Origin: Bacillota bacterium
GTDB lineage: Bacteria > Bacillota > Clostridia > Peptostreptococcales > Acidaminobacteraceae
Direction of reading: 5' to 3'
DNA: 64,000 nucleotides
Assembly: GCA_025210655.1 (NCBI GenBank)
Contig: JAOARG010000077.1
Location: 62,001 to 126,000, forward strand
Below, in pieces: positions 8,126 through 16,659 of the stretch (its first letter is position 1; the number at the start of each line of letters is the position of its first letter). The translations under genes and the position numbers were made by a program. The notes below the pieces were generated by a model. The model had not been told where the DNA came from. It saw only the letters and a program-made list of their open reading frames with translations, and searched no databases.

Positions 8126-9751
8126 GTGATTAAAATTAAAGTAATTAAAAGCAGCTATAAATTTATATTATCACTGATTATGGCCTGTATTATTATGGTG
8201 GTGCCCTTCAACTTTGCAAATGATGATTTTGATAGCAACTATCGAAAATTAAACTTAAGTATAGAGGAAATAGATTACTTAAAAGAAGTTGGAACCATAA
8301 CTTATTTTTCTAAAAGAGATCTTTTGCCAGTTGAGTATGTTGGTATAGATGGCCAAGCTAAGGGTATTGGTCCTGAGTATATTCAGAAAGTAGAAGAAAT
8401 GCTTGGTATAAAGTTTAAGGTTCATAGTAGAAATAATGAACTAAATTGGAATGAAAAAATAAAAATGATCAATAACAATCAGGTAGACCTGATTTCAAGT
8501 GTAGTATATGATTATTCCCTTAGTGCGGATATGTATTTTTCAGACAGTTATTATATGGAAGATGTCATTATATTGGGGGACAATAGCAGTGCCCCCATTA
8601 CTAAAATCGGAGACTTTTACGAAAAAACCTTAGTAGTACCAATAGCATCATGGCAGGAAAGATATATATCTTCATATGTTGAAGATGTAAAAATAATTGA
8701 GGTAGAAGGTGTAATGGAAGCATTAGAATATGTTGATGCAAATGAAAACACATATACTATTCTTGAAGATTCATCCTATCTTTATTACCTCAGGGAAAAT
8801 GGATATAAAAACATTCATAAAAAAGGTAATCTGGATATAAAGGGAGAATATAGATTTGCTTTTTCAAGGGATAATAATGTTTTAAGGGATATATTCAATA
8901 AGGTTATTGAGTATATTCCAAGGGAAGAAATGTATAAACAGGTTCTTGCAAAAGAAGTTGAGAAAGATAAAAAACCCCTATATTTGGCTATAGGAATTTC
9001 TATCCTACTAGGAGTTACAGTTATTTATTTAGGTTATAGATTGTATAGGGATTACGAGTATAAGAAAAAGTTGAGGGAAAATAAGGAAGCTCTTATAGAA
9101 AATTTATCCCATGACCTGAAGACTCCTTTATCAAATTTGAAAATAAACTTTGGCCTAATAAAAAGGGGAATCATAAAAGAAGATGATTTAGATGGATATT
9201 ATAATAAGCTTGATAGAAATATTGATAATCTAAATGAGATTATTGATGATCTATATGGAGTAAATGAGATAAAGGAAAGTTACAATCCAAAAGAAAACAA
9301 AAGGGTAGATATACATGAATATTTACAGGGTATATATTTTGAGCATAAGAGCTCTCTAGAGGATAAAAATCGTAAATTCACCTATAATAATAATTTGAAA
9401 AAGGATTGTTATGTAAAAATCTCTGAAAAAGATATACTAAGGAGTATTAACAATATTATATCCAATGCCCTTAAATATACTGAGGAAAATGATTCAATAG
9501 TAATAAGTGTAAATGAAGAGAAAAGAAATATACTGATTTCAATTTATGATTCAGGATGTGGTATTGAAAAGGGTGAACTTAATAATATTTTTGATAGATT
9601 TTATCAAGTGAAAAATGATAAGTTAAAGCCTGGAAAGGGTCTGGGGCTTTCTATTTCAAAAGAAATAATTGAAGCCCATGGAGGTAGGATAAGTGTTAGC
9701 TCAAGGGAGGGTGTCTATACAGAATTTATTATATCCTTACCAATGTCATAG
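8126..9751 (+). CDS. sensor histidine kinase with extracellular solute-binding domain
   Basis: Protein of 541 residues. A first membrane segment (about 11-29) is followed by a family 3 solute-binding domain outside the cell (about 55-270; it includes DLISSVVYDYSLSADMYFSD). A second membrane helix spans 285-304. The cytoplasmic kinase has His329 in ENLSHDLKTPLS, an N-box NIISNALKY, and G-boxes DSGCGIEKG and GKGLGLSISKEI. The start is GTG at a GGGGTAGGTG site, 8 bp after the regulator gene. This architecture senses a small ligand directly through the binding domain. The ligand is not predictable, though amino acids are the common ligands of this domain. Confidence 0.9.
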   Translation: MIKIKVIKSSYKFILSLIMACIIMVVPFNFANDDFDSNYRKLNLSIEEIDYLKEVGTITYFSKRDLLPVEYVGIDGQAKGIGPEYIQKVEEMLGIKFKVHSRNNELNWNEKIKMINNNQVDLISSVVYDYSLSADMYFSDSYYMEDVIILGDNSSAPITKIGDFYEKTLVVPIASWQERYISSYVEDVKIIEVEGVMEALEYVDANENTYTILEDSSYLYYLRENGYKNIHKKGNLDIKGEYRFAFSRDNNVLRDIFNKVIEYIPREEMYKQVLAKEVEKDKKPLYLAIGISILLGVTVIYLGYRLYRDYEYKKKLRENKEALIENLSHDLKTPLSNLKINFGLIKRGIIKEDDLDGYYNKLDRNIDNLNEIIDDLYGVNEIKESYNPKENKRVDIHEYLQGIYFEHKSSLEDKNRKFTYNNNLKKDCYVKISEKDILRSINNIISNALKYTEENDSIVISVNEEKRNILISIYDSGCGIEKGELNNIFDRFYQVKNDKLKPGKGLGLSISKEIIEAHGGRISVSSREGVYTEFIISLPMS

Positions 9752-9825
9752 GATCTTTCAAGTATAGCTTGAGTAATTATAAAATCATTTGGGTATAAGT
9801 CAACAAAAAGCGGAGGTAATGTTTA

Positions 9826-10242
9826 TTGACTTACAATATCGATTGGGTTTTAATGCTCTTAGGTACAGCCATAAACATGGTAATCGGTTCGATTTGGTAT
9901 TCCCCCGTACTTTTTGCCAAGGAATGGATGGATGACATAAATCTAGTTTATGAAGAGGAAGAAATTGATATAGCTAGAATGGTAAAAGTTTATGTATTTC
10001 TAATAATATCCTTACTGTTTATGGGATATCTTGTAGGTTTTCTAGTAATGAATCTACATATTATAGACATGAGGATGGGACTTTCATTAGTACTAATTCT
10101 TTGGATCGGCTCCAGCCTACCTGTAATAATAAAAAGATGGGGATTTGAAGGCAAAGACATAAGAATATGCATGATAAACAACGTATACAATTTCATATGT
10201 TATCTAACCCTAGTAATGATTTACGTAAGATACGGATTATAA
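9826..10242 (+). CDS. DUF1761 membrane protein
   Basis: Protein of 138 residues with four predicted membrane helices. The first helix carries GTAINMVIGSIWYSPVLFAKEWM, typical of DUF1761, here quoted by its key residues G-x-x-W-Y-S-P-x-x-F. The start is TTG after GCGGAGGTAA. It is a single gene ending at a strong terminator. The biochemical role of the family is unknown. Confidence 0.8.
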   Translation: MTYNIDWVLMLLGTAINMVIGSIWYSPVLFAKEWMDDINLVYEEEEIDIARMVKVYVFLIISLLFMGYLVGFLVMNLHIIDMRMGLSLVLILWIGSSLPVIIKRWGFEGKDIRICMINNVYNFICYLTLVMIYVRYGL

Positions 10243-10253
10243 ATAAAACAACA

Positions 10254-10285
10254 ATAGTGTGTCCCACCGGACACACTATCTTTTT
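10254..10285 (+). terminator. intrinsic terminator
   Basis: Stem ATAGTGTGTCC / GGACACACTAT with a four-base loop followed by CTTTTT, 12 bp after the DUF1761 gene. Confidence 0.9.
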
Positions 10286-10336
10286 ATATTAAATTCAATT
10301 ATATATTCAAGTCATAATAATCTTTCAAAAGCCCTT

Positions 10337-10371
10337 CCGACCTACCACCTACGACTCACGAACTACGATGA
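10337..10371. repeat. degenerate 7-bp periodic tract
   Basis: Five consecutive heptamers: CCGACCT, ACCACCT, ACGACTC, ACGAACT, ACGATGA. The tract is non-coding, much richer in C than its surroundings, and lies just before the end of the following minus-strand gene. Confidence 0.6.
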
Positions 10372-10389
10372 AATTAGAATAATTTCACC

Positions 10390-10689
10390 TCAATGACTAT
10401 TAACATACCTCAATTTCTTACCCTTAGTAGTTCTAACTTCAAGAAGCTCGCTTAAATGATGTTCATAGTTTTCATCATCGCTGATTCTTAGTAATGATGT
10501 AAGAAGATAATCCGATAAATCCCTAGGGATTCTCTTTGAAATTGCTAAGGAAATAATTTTTTTTGCAGCATTGAAATTTCTTAAATGAGTGTGCTTTTCC
10601 TTGAATGGATAATTACTATTATGAACTATATAATTATTTCCAGCTCTATAAATCTTGTAATTTTGCTTTTGATAAACTTGACATCCCAT
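10390..10689 (-). CDS. small basic protein of unknown function
   Basis: Protein of 99 residues, basic, soluble, starting MGCQVYQKQNYKIYRAGNNY. The ATG follows GAGGTGAT on the minus strand. The N-terminal half looks like short beta strands (YKIYRAGNNYIVHN) and the middle is helical. There is no recognised motif. It is a single gene with about 260 bp of non-coding DNA upstream. The good ribosome binding site and lack of a competing frame support it as a gene. Confidence 0.6.
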   Translation of the reverse strand: MGCQVYQKQNYKIYRAGNNYIVHNSNYPFKEKHTHLRNFNAAKKIISLAISKRIPRDLSDYLLTSLLRISDDENYEHHLSELLEVRTTKGKKLRYVNSH

Positions 10690-10951
10690 TAGATCACCTC
10701 GTTTAGTAATATAAGAAATATTATAAATACGGTAGTGCTGTTAGCATATCTTGTTTATTCAGTTAGGAAGCTTCTTAAATGAAAGGATTTTTCTTTGTTA
10801 TTATATATATCGGCTATCTAATTAAATTATATTAGCTTTATGTAAGGAATAGATTAAGAATTTGATTTGTATTTGTTAAGAAATTGTTACCCATTTGTAA
10901 AGTAAACATATTAGAATATAGAATATAATAAATACCAGATGGGTGATATTG

Positions 10952-11500
10952 ATGAAAAATATATTAATAGCTTTCTTTTTATTGTTGTATATGTTTCTAG
11001 TATCTGTTGGATACTTTTTTGAAGCGAAATATAATAATAGAAGTGAAAATACAAATGATTATTGGAAAGTAAATGAAGAGTTAGAACTTAAGGATGCTCT
11101 AATAAAGTTTACAGATCAAAATCAAAATAGTGCATATCAGGTTAAGTATTTTAGTAATAGAATAATTAGTTTGAAAGTAGATTACTTACATAGAACACCA
11201 AATACATATAAAAATATCGATATGAAAACTGGAAAAGAAATTCACTTAAGGGATGTTTTTAAATGTAAAAGATATAAAGACATGTTAAGTAATTATATTG
11301 TTAGAAACTATGGTGATAGGATTTCAACTGATATTATAATAGACGATAAATACTTTTTTACCGAAGATGGTCTAGTAATAGTTGTAGGTGATCAGGAATT
11401 AAATAAGTACACAATACCAAAAGATATAGTCGGGAAAAATTTTAAGTCGAGAGAAAAAGGAAAATGTTTCAAGAAATTTTTTAAACTAAATGGTAATTGA
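10952..11500 (+). CDS. membrane-anchored DUF3298-like protein
   Basis: Protein of 182 residues from the ATG at 10952, chosen because GGGTGA lies at the right distance; a GTG at 10943 is possible. It begins with one hydrophobic segment (signal anchor). The rest is a beta-rich extracellular domain with YFFTEDGLVIVVGDQELNKY, the pattern of the DUF3298 domain found at the C-terminus of RsiV-type proteins. The pattern DMKTGKEIHLRDVFK, typical of DUF4163/3298 proteins, precedes it. No sigma factor gene is adjacent, so an anti-sigma role is not supported. Confidence 0.68.
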   Translation: MKNILIAFFLLLYMFLVSVGYFFEAKYNNRSENTNDYWKVNEELELKDALIKFTDQNQNSAYQVKYFSNRIISLKVDYLHRTPNTYKNIDMKTGKEIHLRDVFKCKRYKDMLSNYIVRNYGDRISTDIIIDDKYFFTEDGLVIVVGDQELNKYTIPKDIVGKNFKSREKGKCFKKFFKLNGN

Positions 11501-11509
11501 CTGGATTTT

Positions 11510-11537
11510 AGAGCGCTTAATAGAGCGCTCTTTTTTG
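11510..11537 (+). terminator. intrinsic terminator
   Basis: Stem AGAGCGCT / AGCGCTCT with a six-base loop and a following T run. It separates the DUF3298-like gene from the histidine operon promoter. Confidence 0.9.
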
Positions 11538-11550
11538 TGCAAAAAAAATA

Positions 11551-11578
11551 TTGATATTTTTTTCCCATGTGATATAAT
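11551..11578 (+). promoter_or_regulatory. promoter of the histidine operon
   Basis: TTGATA (11551-11556) and TATAAT (11573-11578) with a 16-bp spacer, 56 bp before the hisZ start. The -10 box is a perfect consensus. Confidence 0.8.
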
Positions 11579-11590
11579 ATCAAAAACGCT

Positions 11591-11610
11591 TTACCGCTTT
11601 AAAGTGGTAA
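11591..11610. promoter_or_regulatory. palindromic operator candidate of the histidine operon
   Basis: TTACCGCTTTAAAGTGGTAA is a 20-bp palindrome with a single mismatched pair. It sits just downstream of the -10 box, about where transcription begins, so a bound repressor would block initiation. No T-box or attenuator leader is visible. A TrpR-like histidine repressor (YerC/HisR type) is a possible binder; that is inference. Confidence 0.6.
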
Positions 11611-11633
11611 AAGGATAAGAGTGAGGTGATTAG

Positions 11634-12539
11634 ATGGATATTGAAGCAATTAGAAGAAAAGTAGATGCCAGAAGGGCAATTGAAGATATATTTATCAGGG
11701 AAGATTTCTTTGAGATATCTCCCATGATTTTTCAGGATTATGATGATTATATAAGATTGAACGATGGCCTATCCAGTAGAGAAGTAATAAAAATTATTGA
11801 TGCCAGCGGGGATGTTAAGGTTTTAAGACCGGATATAACATCTGTTATTGGAGAATCAATGATAAACATGGAAAGTAAGGAGAGTATAAAGAAGTTTTAC
11901 TATTCATCAAGTGTATTTAGAAATGATGAAAAAAGAGGTGCAATAGAGATTGCTCAAATTGGTGGGGAAATTCTATATGATAACGATATGGATACTGTAT
12001 GTAGTATCGTAGATATGGTTGTTGAAATGAATAGTAAGTACAATGGTGATTTTATTCTTGAAGTTGGAAATGCAAAGTTTCTAGATGAATTGTTGAAGAG
12101 TCTTAAATGTGACGAAAAGAAAAAAATCTTGGGATATCTTAGAAATAAAAATTTTGATGATCTGAGGAAATACTCAGATGAAAAAGGTCTTAATGATATT
12201 ATGATAGTTCTAGATATGGTCATGAAGAATCAAGGTGGAATCGAAGCTGTAGAAAAACTAGAATCCTTAAAAATCGGGGATAGTTTCAATAAATATATTC
12301 AGGAGTTGAAAATTTTATTTACTTATTTAAAAGATAAAGATATAGACAAGTATGTTCATTTTGATTTATCAATGGTAGCATCCCTTGATTATTATACAGG
12401 GATTATTTTTTCGGGATATTATTATGGTCAGCTTGGAGAAGTTGTAAGTGGAGGAAAATACTCTATTGGAGAATATGATGCTATAGGATTTACCATGTAT
12501 ATGGACAAAATATATAAGTCAATAGAAGGAAGTGACTAA
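11634..12539 (+). CDS. hisZ: ATP phosphoribosyltransferase regulatory subunit HisZ
   Basis: Protein of 301 residues related to class II histidyl-tRNA synthetase, lacking tRNA charging ability; HisZ activates the short form of HisG. Motifs are RPDITSVIGE (residue about 63) and YYTGIIFSGYYYG with GGKYS near the C-terminus. It is shorter than the usual 380-400 residues, with compact loops but no visible frameshift. The ATG follows GAGGTGATT. First gene of the histidine operon, overlapping region of the hisG start. Confidence 0.9.
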   Translation: MDIEAIRRKVDARRAIEDIFIREDFFEISPMIFQDYDDYIRLNDGLSSREVIKIIDASGDVKVLRPDITSVIGESMINMESKESIKKFYYSSSVFRNDEKRGAIEIAQIGGEILYDNDMDTVCSIVDMVVEMNSKYNGDFILEVGNAKFLDELLKSLKCDEKKKILGYLRNKNFDDLRKYSDEKGLNDIMIVLDMVMKNQGGIEAVEKLESLKIGDSFNKYIQELKILFTYLKDKDIDKYVHFDLSMVASLDYYTGIIFSGYYYGQLGEVVSGGKYSIGEYDAIGFTMYMDKIYKSIEGSD

Positions 12540-12540
12540 A

Positions 12541-13152
12541 ATGGAAATGGTTAAGGTAGCCCTAGCAAAGGGTAGGCTAGGGAAGCAAGTTGTAAAACTA
12601 ATGGAAAATACCCCCTATGGAGATGTAGTAGACCTTGATAGCCGCAAACTTATTTTTAATGATAATTTCAAGAATATTCAGTACATTCTTATGAAACCTA
12701 TGGATGTTCCTACATATGTAAACAGCGGTATTGTGGATATCGGGGTTGTAGGGAAAGATGTAATAATGGAATCTGAAGCTGATATATATGAAATAAAGGA
12801 TCTTGGAATAGGAAAATGTAAGTTTTCAATAGCTGCACTAAAAGGATCTGATAGATACAAGCAGTCCAGTACCCTTAGAATAGCTACAAAGTATCCCAAT
12901 GTTGCTAGGGAGTACTACAAAGATGAGAAAAGACCAATAAAGATATTCAAATTAAACGGGTCAGTGGAACTTGCTCCTCTTATAGGAATGTCCGATGTGA
13001 TTTTAGATATTGTGGAAACTGGGAATACCTTGAGGGCAAATGGACTAGAGGTTATAGCTGATGTATGTGATATTAGTGGAAAAATAATAGCAAATAAAGG
13101 ATCATATAGATTTAAATATAAAGAGATTACTGATTTTGTTAATCAGTTTTAG
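12541..13152 (+). CDS. hisG: ATP phosphoribosyltransferase, short form (HisG)
   Basis: First step of histidine synthesis: ATP plus PRPP to phosphoribosyl-ATP. The protein has about 203 residues, the short form that needs HisZ, and starts with VKVALAKGRLG. The PRPP-binding loop is LDIVETGNTLRANGL. The start at 12541 is chosen because AAGGAAG lies eight bases upstream; an in-frame GTG at 12532 overlaps the hisZ end. It lies 1 bp after hisZ and 11 bp before hisD. Confidence 0.95.
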   Translation: MEMVKVALAKGRLGKQVVKLMENTPYGDVVDLDSRKLIFNDNFKNIQYILMKPMDVPTYVNSGIVDIGVVGKDVIMESEADIYEIKDLGIGKCKFSIAALKGSDRYKQSSTLRIATKYPNVAREYYKDEKRPIKIFKLNGSVELAPLIGMSDVILDIVETGNTLRANGLEVIADVCDISGKIIANKGSYRFKYKEITDFVNQF

Positions 13153-13163
13153 GAGGATAAAAG

Positions 13164-14450
13164 ATGATAAATATAGTTGATATGAAAAAATCAAAAAGTT
13201 TTTTAAGTAAGTTGTACGAAAGAAGCCAAATGGATTTTGATGATGTAAATACATCTGTAGCAGATATAATATCCAAAGTTAGAAAAGAAGGTGATGATGC
13301 ATTAAAATTTTATACTAGTAAGTTCGATAATGTTGATCTTGAAAGCATCATTGTATCCGATGAAGAAATTGACAATGCATTTAATAATATTGATGAAAAT
13401 CTACTGAAAGATTTAAAAATGGCACACGAAAATATTAAAGATTATCACATGAAACAAGTTAGAAAAGATTACTTATATAAAAAAGATGAGGATATTATTT
13501 TAGGGCAATTAATCAGACCCATAGAGAAAGTTGGTATATATGTCCCTGGAGGAAGTGCGGCATATCCATCTTCTGTTCTTATGAACAGTGTACCAGCAAA
13601 GATAGCGGGAGTTAAGGAAGTTGTTATGGTAACACCTCCTATGGCAGATGGAAGTGTAAAGGATTCAGTACTTGTTGCTGCCAAAATAGCCGGCGTAGAT
13701 AAGATACTAAAAGTAGGTGGAGCACATTCCGTAGCTGCTCTTTCTTTTGGAACCGAAAGTGTACCTAAGGTATCAAAGATAGTAGGACCGGGAAATATTT
13801 ATGTGTCTATGGCGAAAAAGCAAGTTATGGGTTATGTTGGGATTGATATGATTGCTGGACCAAGTGAGATATTAATTATTGCAGATGACAGTGCAAATCC
13901 TAAATATGTAGCAGCAGACCTTATGTCACAGGCAGAGCATGACACTTTGGCCGCTTCAATACTGGTTACTGATTCCCCAAGGATTGCAAAAGAAGTGGAA
14001 AAGGAACTTGAAAGACAGGTAAAACTTATGGAAAGGGAAGAGACCATAAGAAAATCATTTGAAAATTTTGGAGCTATAATAATTACTGAGTCTTTAATGG
14101 AATCTATAGAGATAGCAAATAAAGTTGCTCCTGAGCATCTTGAAATAATGACGGTTAACCCTTTCGAAGCATATAAAAGAATTGAAAATGCAGGGGCTAT
14201 TTTCTTAGGTGAGTACACTCCTGAGCCCGTAGGGGATTATTTTTCGGGAACTAATCACACCTTACCAACAAGTTCTACAGCTAAGTTTTCATCTCCACTT
14301 GGGGTTGATGACTTTATAAAAAAATCATCCCTTGTATATTACAGTAAAGAGGCTCTATTAAGTTCAGGAAACTCAATTATGCGAATTGCAGAAGATGAAG
14401 GACTTACTGCCCACAGTAACTCCATAAGGGTTAGAATGGGAGATGAGTAA
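13164..14450 (+). CDS. hisD: histidinol dehydrogenase (HisD)
   Basis: Zinc enzyme of 428 residues that oxidises histidinol twice to histidine with NAD. Family signatures are IVGPGNIYVSMAKKQVMG, the metal and substrate segment SQAEHD, PEHLEIM, and NHTLPTSSTAKFSSPLGVDD near the C-terminus. Length is normal. A GGAGG site precedes the ATG. The 3' end touches hisC. Confidence 0.96.
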   Translation: MINIVDMKKSKSFLSKLYERSQMDFDDVNTSVADIISKVRKEGDDALKFYTSKFDNVDLESIIVSDEEIDNAFNNIDENLLKDLKMAHENIKDYHMKQVRKDYLYKKDEDIILGQLIRPIEKVGIYVPGGSAAYPSSVLMNSVPAKIAGVKEVVMVTPPMADGSVKDSVLVAAKIAGVDKILKVGGAHSVAALSFGTESVPKVSKIVGPGNIYVSMAKKQVMGYVGIDMIAGPSEILIIADDSANPKYVAADLMSQAEHDTLAASILVTDSPRIAKEVEKELERQVKLMEREETIRKSFENFGAIIITESLMESIEIANKVAPEHLEIMTVNPFEAYKRIENAGAIFLGEYTPEPVGDYFSGTNHTLPTSSTAKFSSPLGVDDFIKKSSLVYYSKEALLSSGNSIMRIAEDEGLTAHSNSIRVRMGDE

Positions 14451-14451
14451 C

Positions 14452-15495
14452 ATGTATAAAAATTTTCTAGCTGATATTGCCAGCTATAGTACAAATCAAA
14501 AATCATGTCAGTATAAAATGGATGCAAATGAAAACTTTACATCTGTAATAGCTAAGGATAAATTGATTAATAGACTTCTTGATATGGATATAAACAGATA
14601 TCCTGAAGGTTCTTCTGTGAAATTAAGAAAAGCTGTTTCCAAACGTGAGAATCTAAAAATTGAAAATATTCTTATGGGATCTGGTTCCAGCGAGGTCATA
14701 GAATTGCTTTTCAAATGTATTATAGGGTCAGGAGATAGGGTTTTAGGATTTTCTCCATCATTTTCTATGTATAATCTATATGCAAATATCCAGGGGGCTA
14801 ATTATGAGACACTATCATTAGATAGTGAAATGAAGATGGACATGGGTCTTTTAAATGAAAGGTGTAAAGAACTTGATCCAAAGCTTGTTATTATATGCAA
14901 TCCAAACAATCCAACAGGATCTTGGGTTGAGAGAAGTGAAATTGTTGAGTTTTTAGATAATAATAGTAATAGGTTTGTTTTACTTGATGAGGCCTATGTA
15001 GAATTTATGGGTCAGTCTTCATCAGATTTGATTAATGATTATGAAAATCTTTTTGTTGCCAAGACCTTTTCTAAAGCATATGGACTTGCAGGTGTGAGGC
15101 TTGGTTATATGCTATCTAGTGGCTACAACATTGAGCAGTTAAATAAAATTAGACCACCTTACAACATAAATGTTTTTACTCAGATTTGTGGTGAAACCAT
15201 ATTGGAGTGCCAAGATGAGGTTAGTAAGAATATTGTGTTTATTAAGGAGCAAAGGGAAAAACTATTTAATCAAATGAAAGATTTAGGAATCAAAGTTTTC
15301 CCATCTAAAAGTAACTTCATATATTTTTATTCAACTATAGACAATTTGCAAGATAGGCTTCTTGAAAAGGGAGTATTAATAAGAAAATACAGTGATTCTA
15401 GTAATGGATATTTTAGAGTTACGGTGGGAAGTTTACAAGAGAATCAAGCCTTTATTAAAAGTTTCAGGGAGGTGAAGGAGATTGAGAAAAGCTGA
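14452..15495 (+). CDS. hisC: histidinol-phosphate aminotransferase (HisC)
   Basis: PLP-dependent aminotransferase of about 347 residues that converts imidazole-acetol phosphate to histidinol phosphate. Visible motifs: CNPNNPTGSWV, LLDEAYVEF, and the PLP lysine in KTFSKAYGLAGVRLGY. The start at 14452 is preferred because GGGAGA is eight bases upstream; an ATG at 14443 inside the hisD end is the alternative. The 3' end overlaps hisB by 14 bp. Confidence 0.95.
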   Translation: MYKNFLADIASYSTNQKSCQYKMDANENFTSVIAKDKLINRLLDMDINRYPEGSSVKLRKAVSKRENLKIENILMGSGSSEVIELLFKCIIGSGDRVLGFSPSFSMYNLYANIQGANYETLSLDSEMKMDMGLLNERCKELDPKLVIICNPNNPTGSWVERSEIVEFLDNNSNRFVLLDEAYVEFMGQSSSDLINDYENLFVAKTFSKAYGLAGVRLGYMLSSGYNIEQLNKIRPPYNINVFTQICGETILECQDEVSKNIVFIKEQREKLFNQMKDLGIKVFPSKSNFIYFYSTIDNLQDRLLEKGVLIRKYSDSSNGYFRVTVGSLQENQAFIKSFREVKEIEKS

Positions 15496-16060
15496 GTTAA
15501 AAAGAATTACTAAAGAGACATCTATTAGAGTTTCCATTGATTTAGATGGGAAGGGGAAAAATAACCTTAATACAGGAATAGGATTTTTTGATCATCTCCT
15601 TGATCAGTTTTCATTTTATTCTGGAGTAGATATTAATGGTGAAATAGAAGGTGACTTACACATTGATTGTCATCACACTATAGAGGATTTGGGCTATGTA
15701 ATTGGTGAATGTATAAGAAAAGCCTTGGACATGGATCCTGGCATTGAGAGATTTTCATCCCAGTACATAGCAATGGACGAGTCCCTTGTAAGGTCTGCCA
15801 TAGATCTGTCTGGGAGACCATTTTTATATTTTGATTATTACTTTGAAAGGGAAAGAATTGGTCAATTGGAAACTGAGTGTATAAAGGAGTTCTTTCGAGC
15901 CTTAGTGACCACATCAAAAATGACTCTCCATTTAGATGTAATAAGAGGGGAAAATAATCATCATATAGCAGAGGCACTTTTTAAGGCACTTGGTAGATCA
16001 TTTGCTAAGGCAAAAGTCATAATCAGTGATCAAGTAACTTCAACTAAGGGGGTTATCTAA
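15482..16060 (+). CDS. hisB: imidazoleglycerol-phosphate dehydratase (HisB)
   Basis: Monofunctional dehydratase of 192 residues without the N-terminal phosphatase domain found in enteric HisB. Metal-binding motifs are GIGFFDHLLDQ, DCHHTIEDLGY and NNHHIAEALFKA. The start is TTG with GAGGTGA upstream, inside the end of hisC. The missing phosphatase is supplied by the PHP-type gene at the end of the operon. The last base overlaps hisH. Confidence 0.96.
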   Translation: MRKAELKRITKETSIRVSIDLDGKGKNNLNTGIGFFDHLLDQFSFYSGVDINGEIEGDLHIDCHHTIEDLGYVIGECIRKALDMDPGIERFSSQYIAMDESLVRSAIDLSGRPFLYFDYYFERERIGQLETECIKEFFRALVTTSKMTLHLDVIRGENNHHIAEALFKALGRSFAKAKVIISDQVTSTKGVI

Positions 16061-16659
16061 TGAATTATATTTTAGATTATAAACTAGGTAATCAATCTTC
16101 CCTCATAAGGGCATTTCAGGATATAGATGTAGAAGTCCAGTCGACTGATGATCCTAATAAATTAAAGGATTCTGGCCTGCTTATTTTGCCCGGTGTAGGA
16201 GCTTTTAGGGATGCTATAGATTTTATTGATAATGGATATAGAGAACTTATTTATGAACATGTAAAAAAAGGAAGGCCTCTACTTGGGGTTTGTTTAGGCA
16301 TGCAGTTAATGTATGAGAAAAGTTATGAATATGGTGAATATGAAGGACTTGGTATTTTTAAAGGTGAGATTAGAAAACTTGAAAAATCAATTAAAGTTCC
16401 CCACATGGGTTGGAATCAAGTAGAGTTTTTAAAAGAGGATGATATTTTTAAATACGTAAATAGTCTTGATTACTTTTATTATGTACATTCCTATTATAAA
16501 GATGGAATAGGGCCAGAAGTTATTGGACTTACGGATTATGGATGTGAGATACCGGGAGTTGTAAGAAGAGATAATGTAGTTGCTTTTCAGTTTCATCCAG
16601 AGAAGAGCTCTAAAAAGGGCATAGAATTATTAAGGGGAGTAAAGGAGGCACTACTTTGA
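16060..16659 (+). CDS. hisH: imidazole glycerol phosphate synthase glutaminase subunit (HisH)
   Basis: Class I glutamine amidotransferase of 199 residues that supplies ammonia to HisF. The nucleophile is Cys78 in GVCLGMQLM, and the His-Glu pair is in FQFHPEKS near the C-terminus. The start ATG overlaps the hisB stop (TAATG), and the end overlaps hisA by 4 bp. Confidence 0.96.
   Translation: MNYILDYKLGNQSSLIRAFQDIDVEVQSTDDPNKLKDSGLLILPGVGAFRDAIDFIDNGYRELIYEHVKKGRPLLGVCLGMQLMYEKSYEYGEYEGLGIFKGEIRKLEKSIKVPHMGWNQVEFLKEDDIFKYVNSLDYFYYVHSYYKDGIGPEVIGLTDYGCEIPGVVRRDNVVAFQFHPEKSSKKGIELLRGVKEALL

Noticed and set aside
10952..11500. Anti-sigma factor (RsiV-like)
   Set aside because: The extracellular domain is similar, but there is no zinc-finger anti-sigma domain and no sigma factor gene adjacent.
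11581..11633. T-box leader upstream of hisZ
   Set aside because: The leader is under 60 bp and lacks the T-box sequence and specifier-loop structure; only a palindrome is present.
13832..14218. 128-codon minus-strand frame inside hisD
   Set aside because: Antisense shadow of a well-conserved gene, without a start site or recognisable motif.
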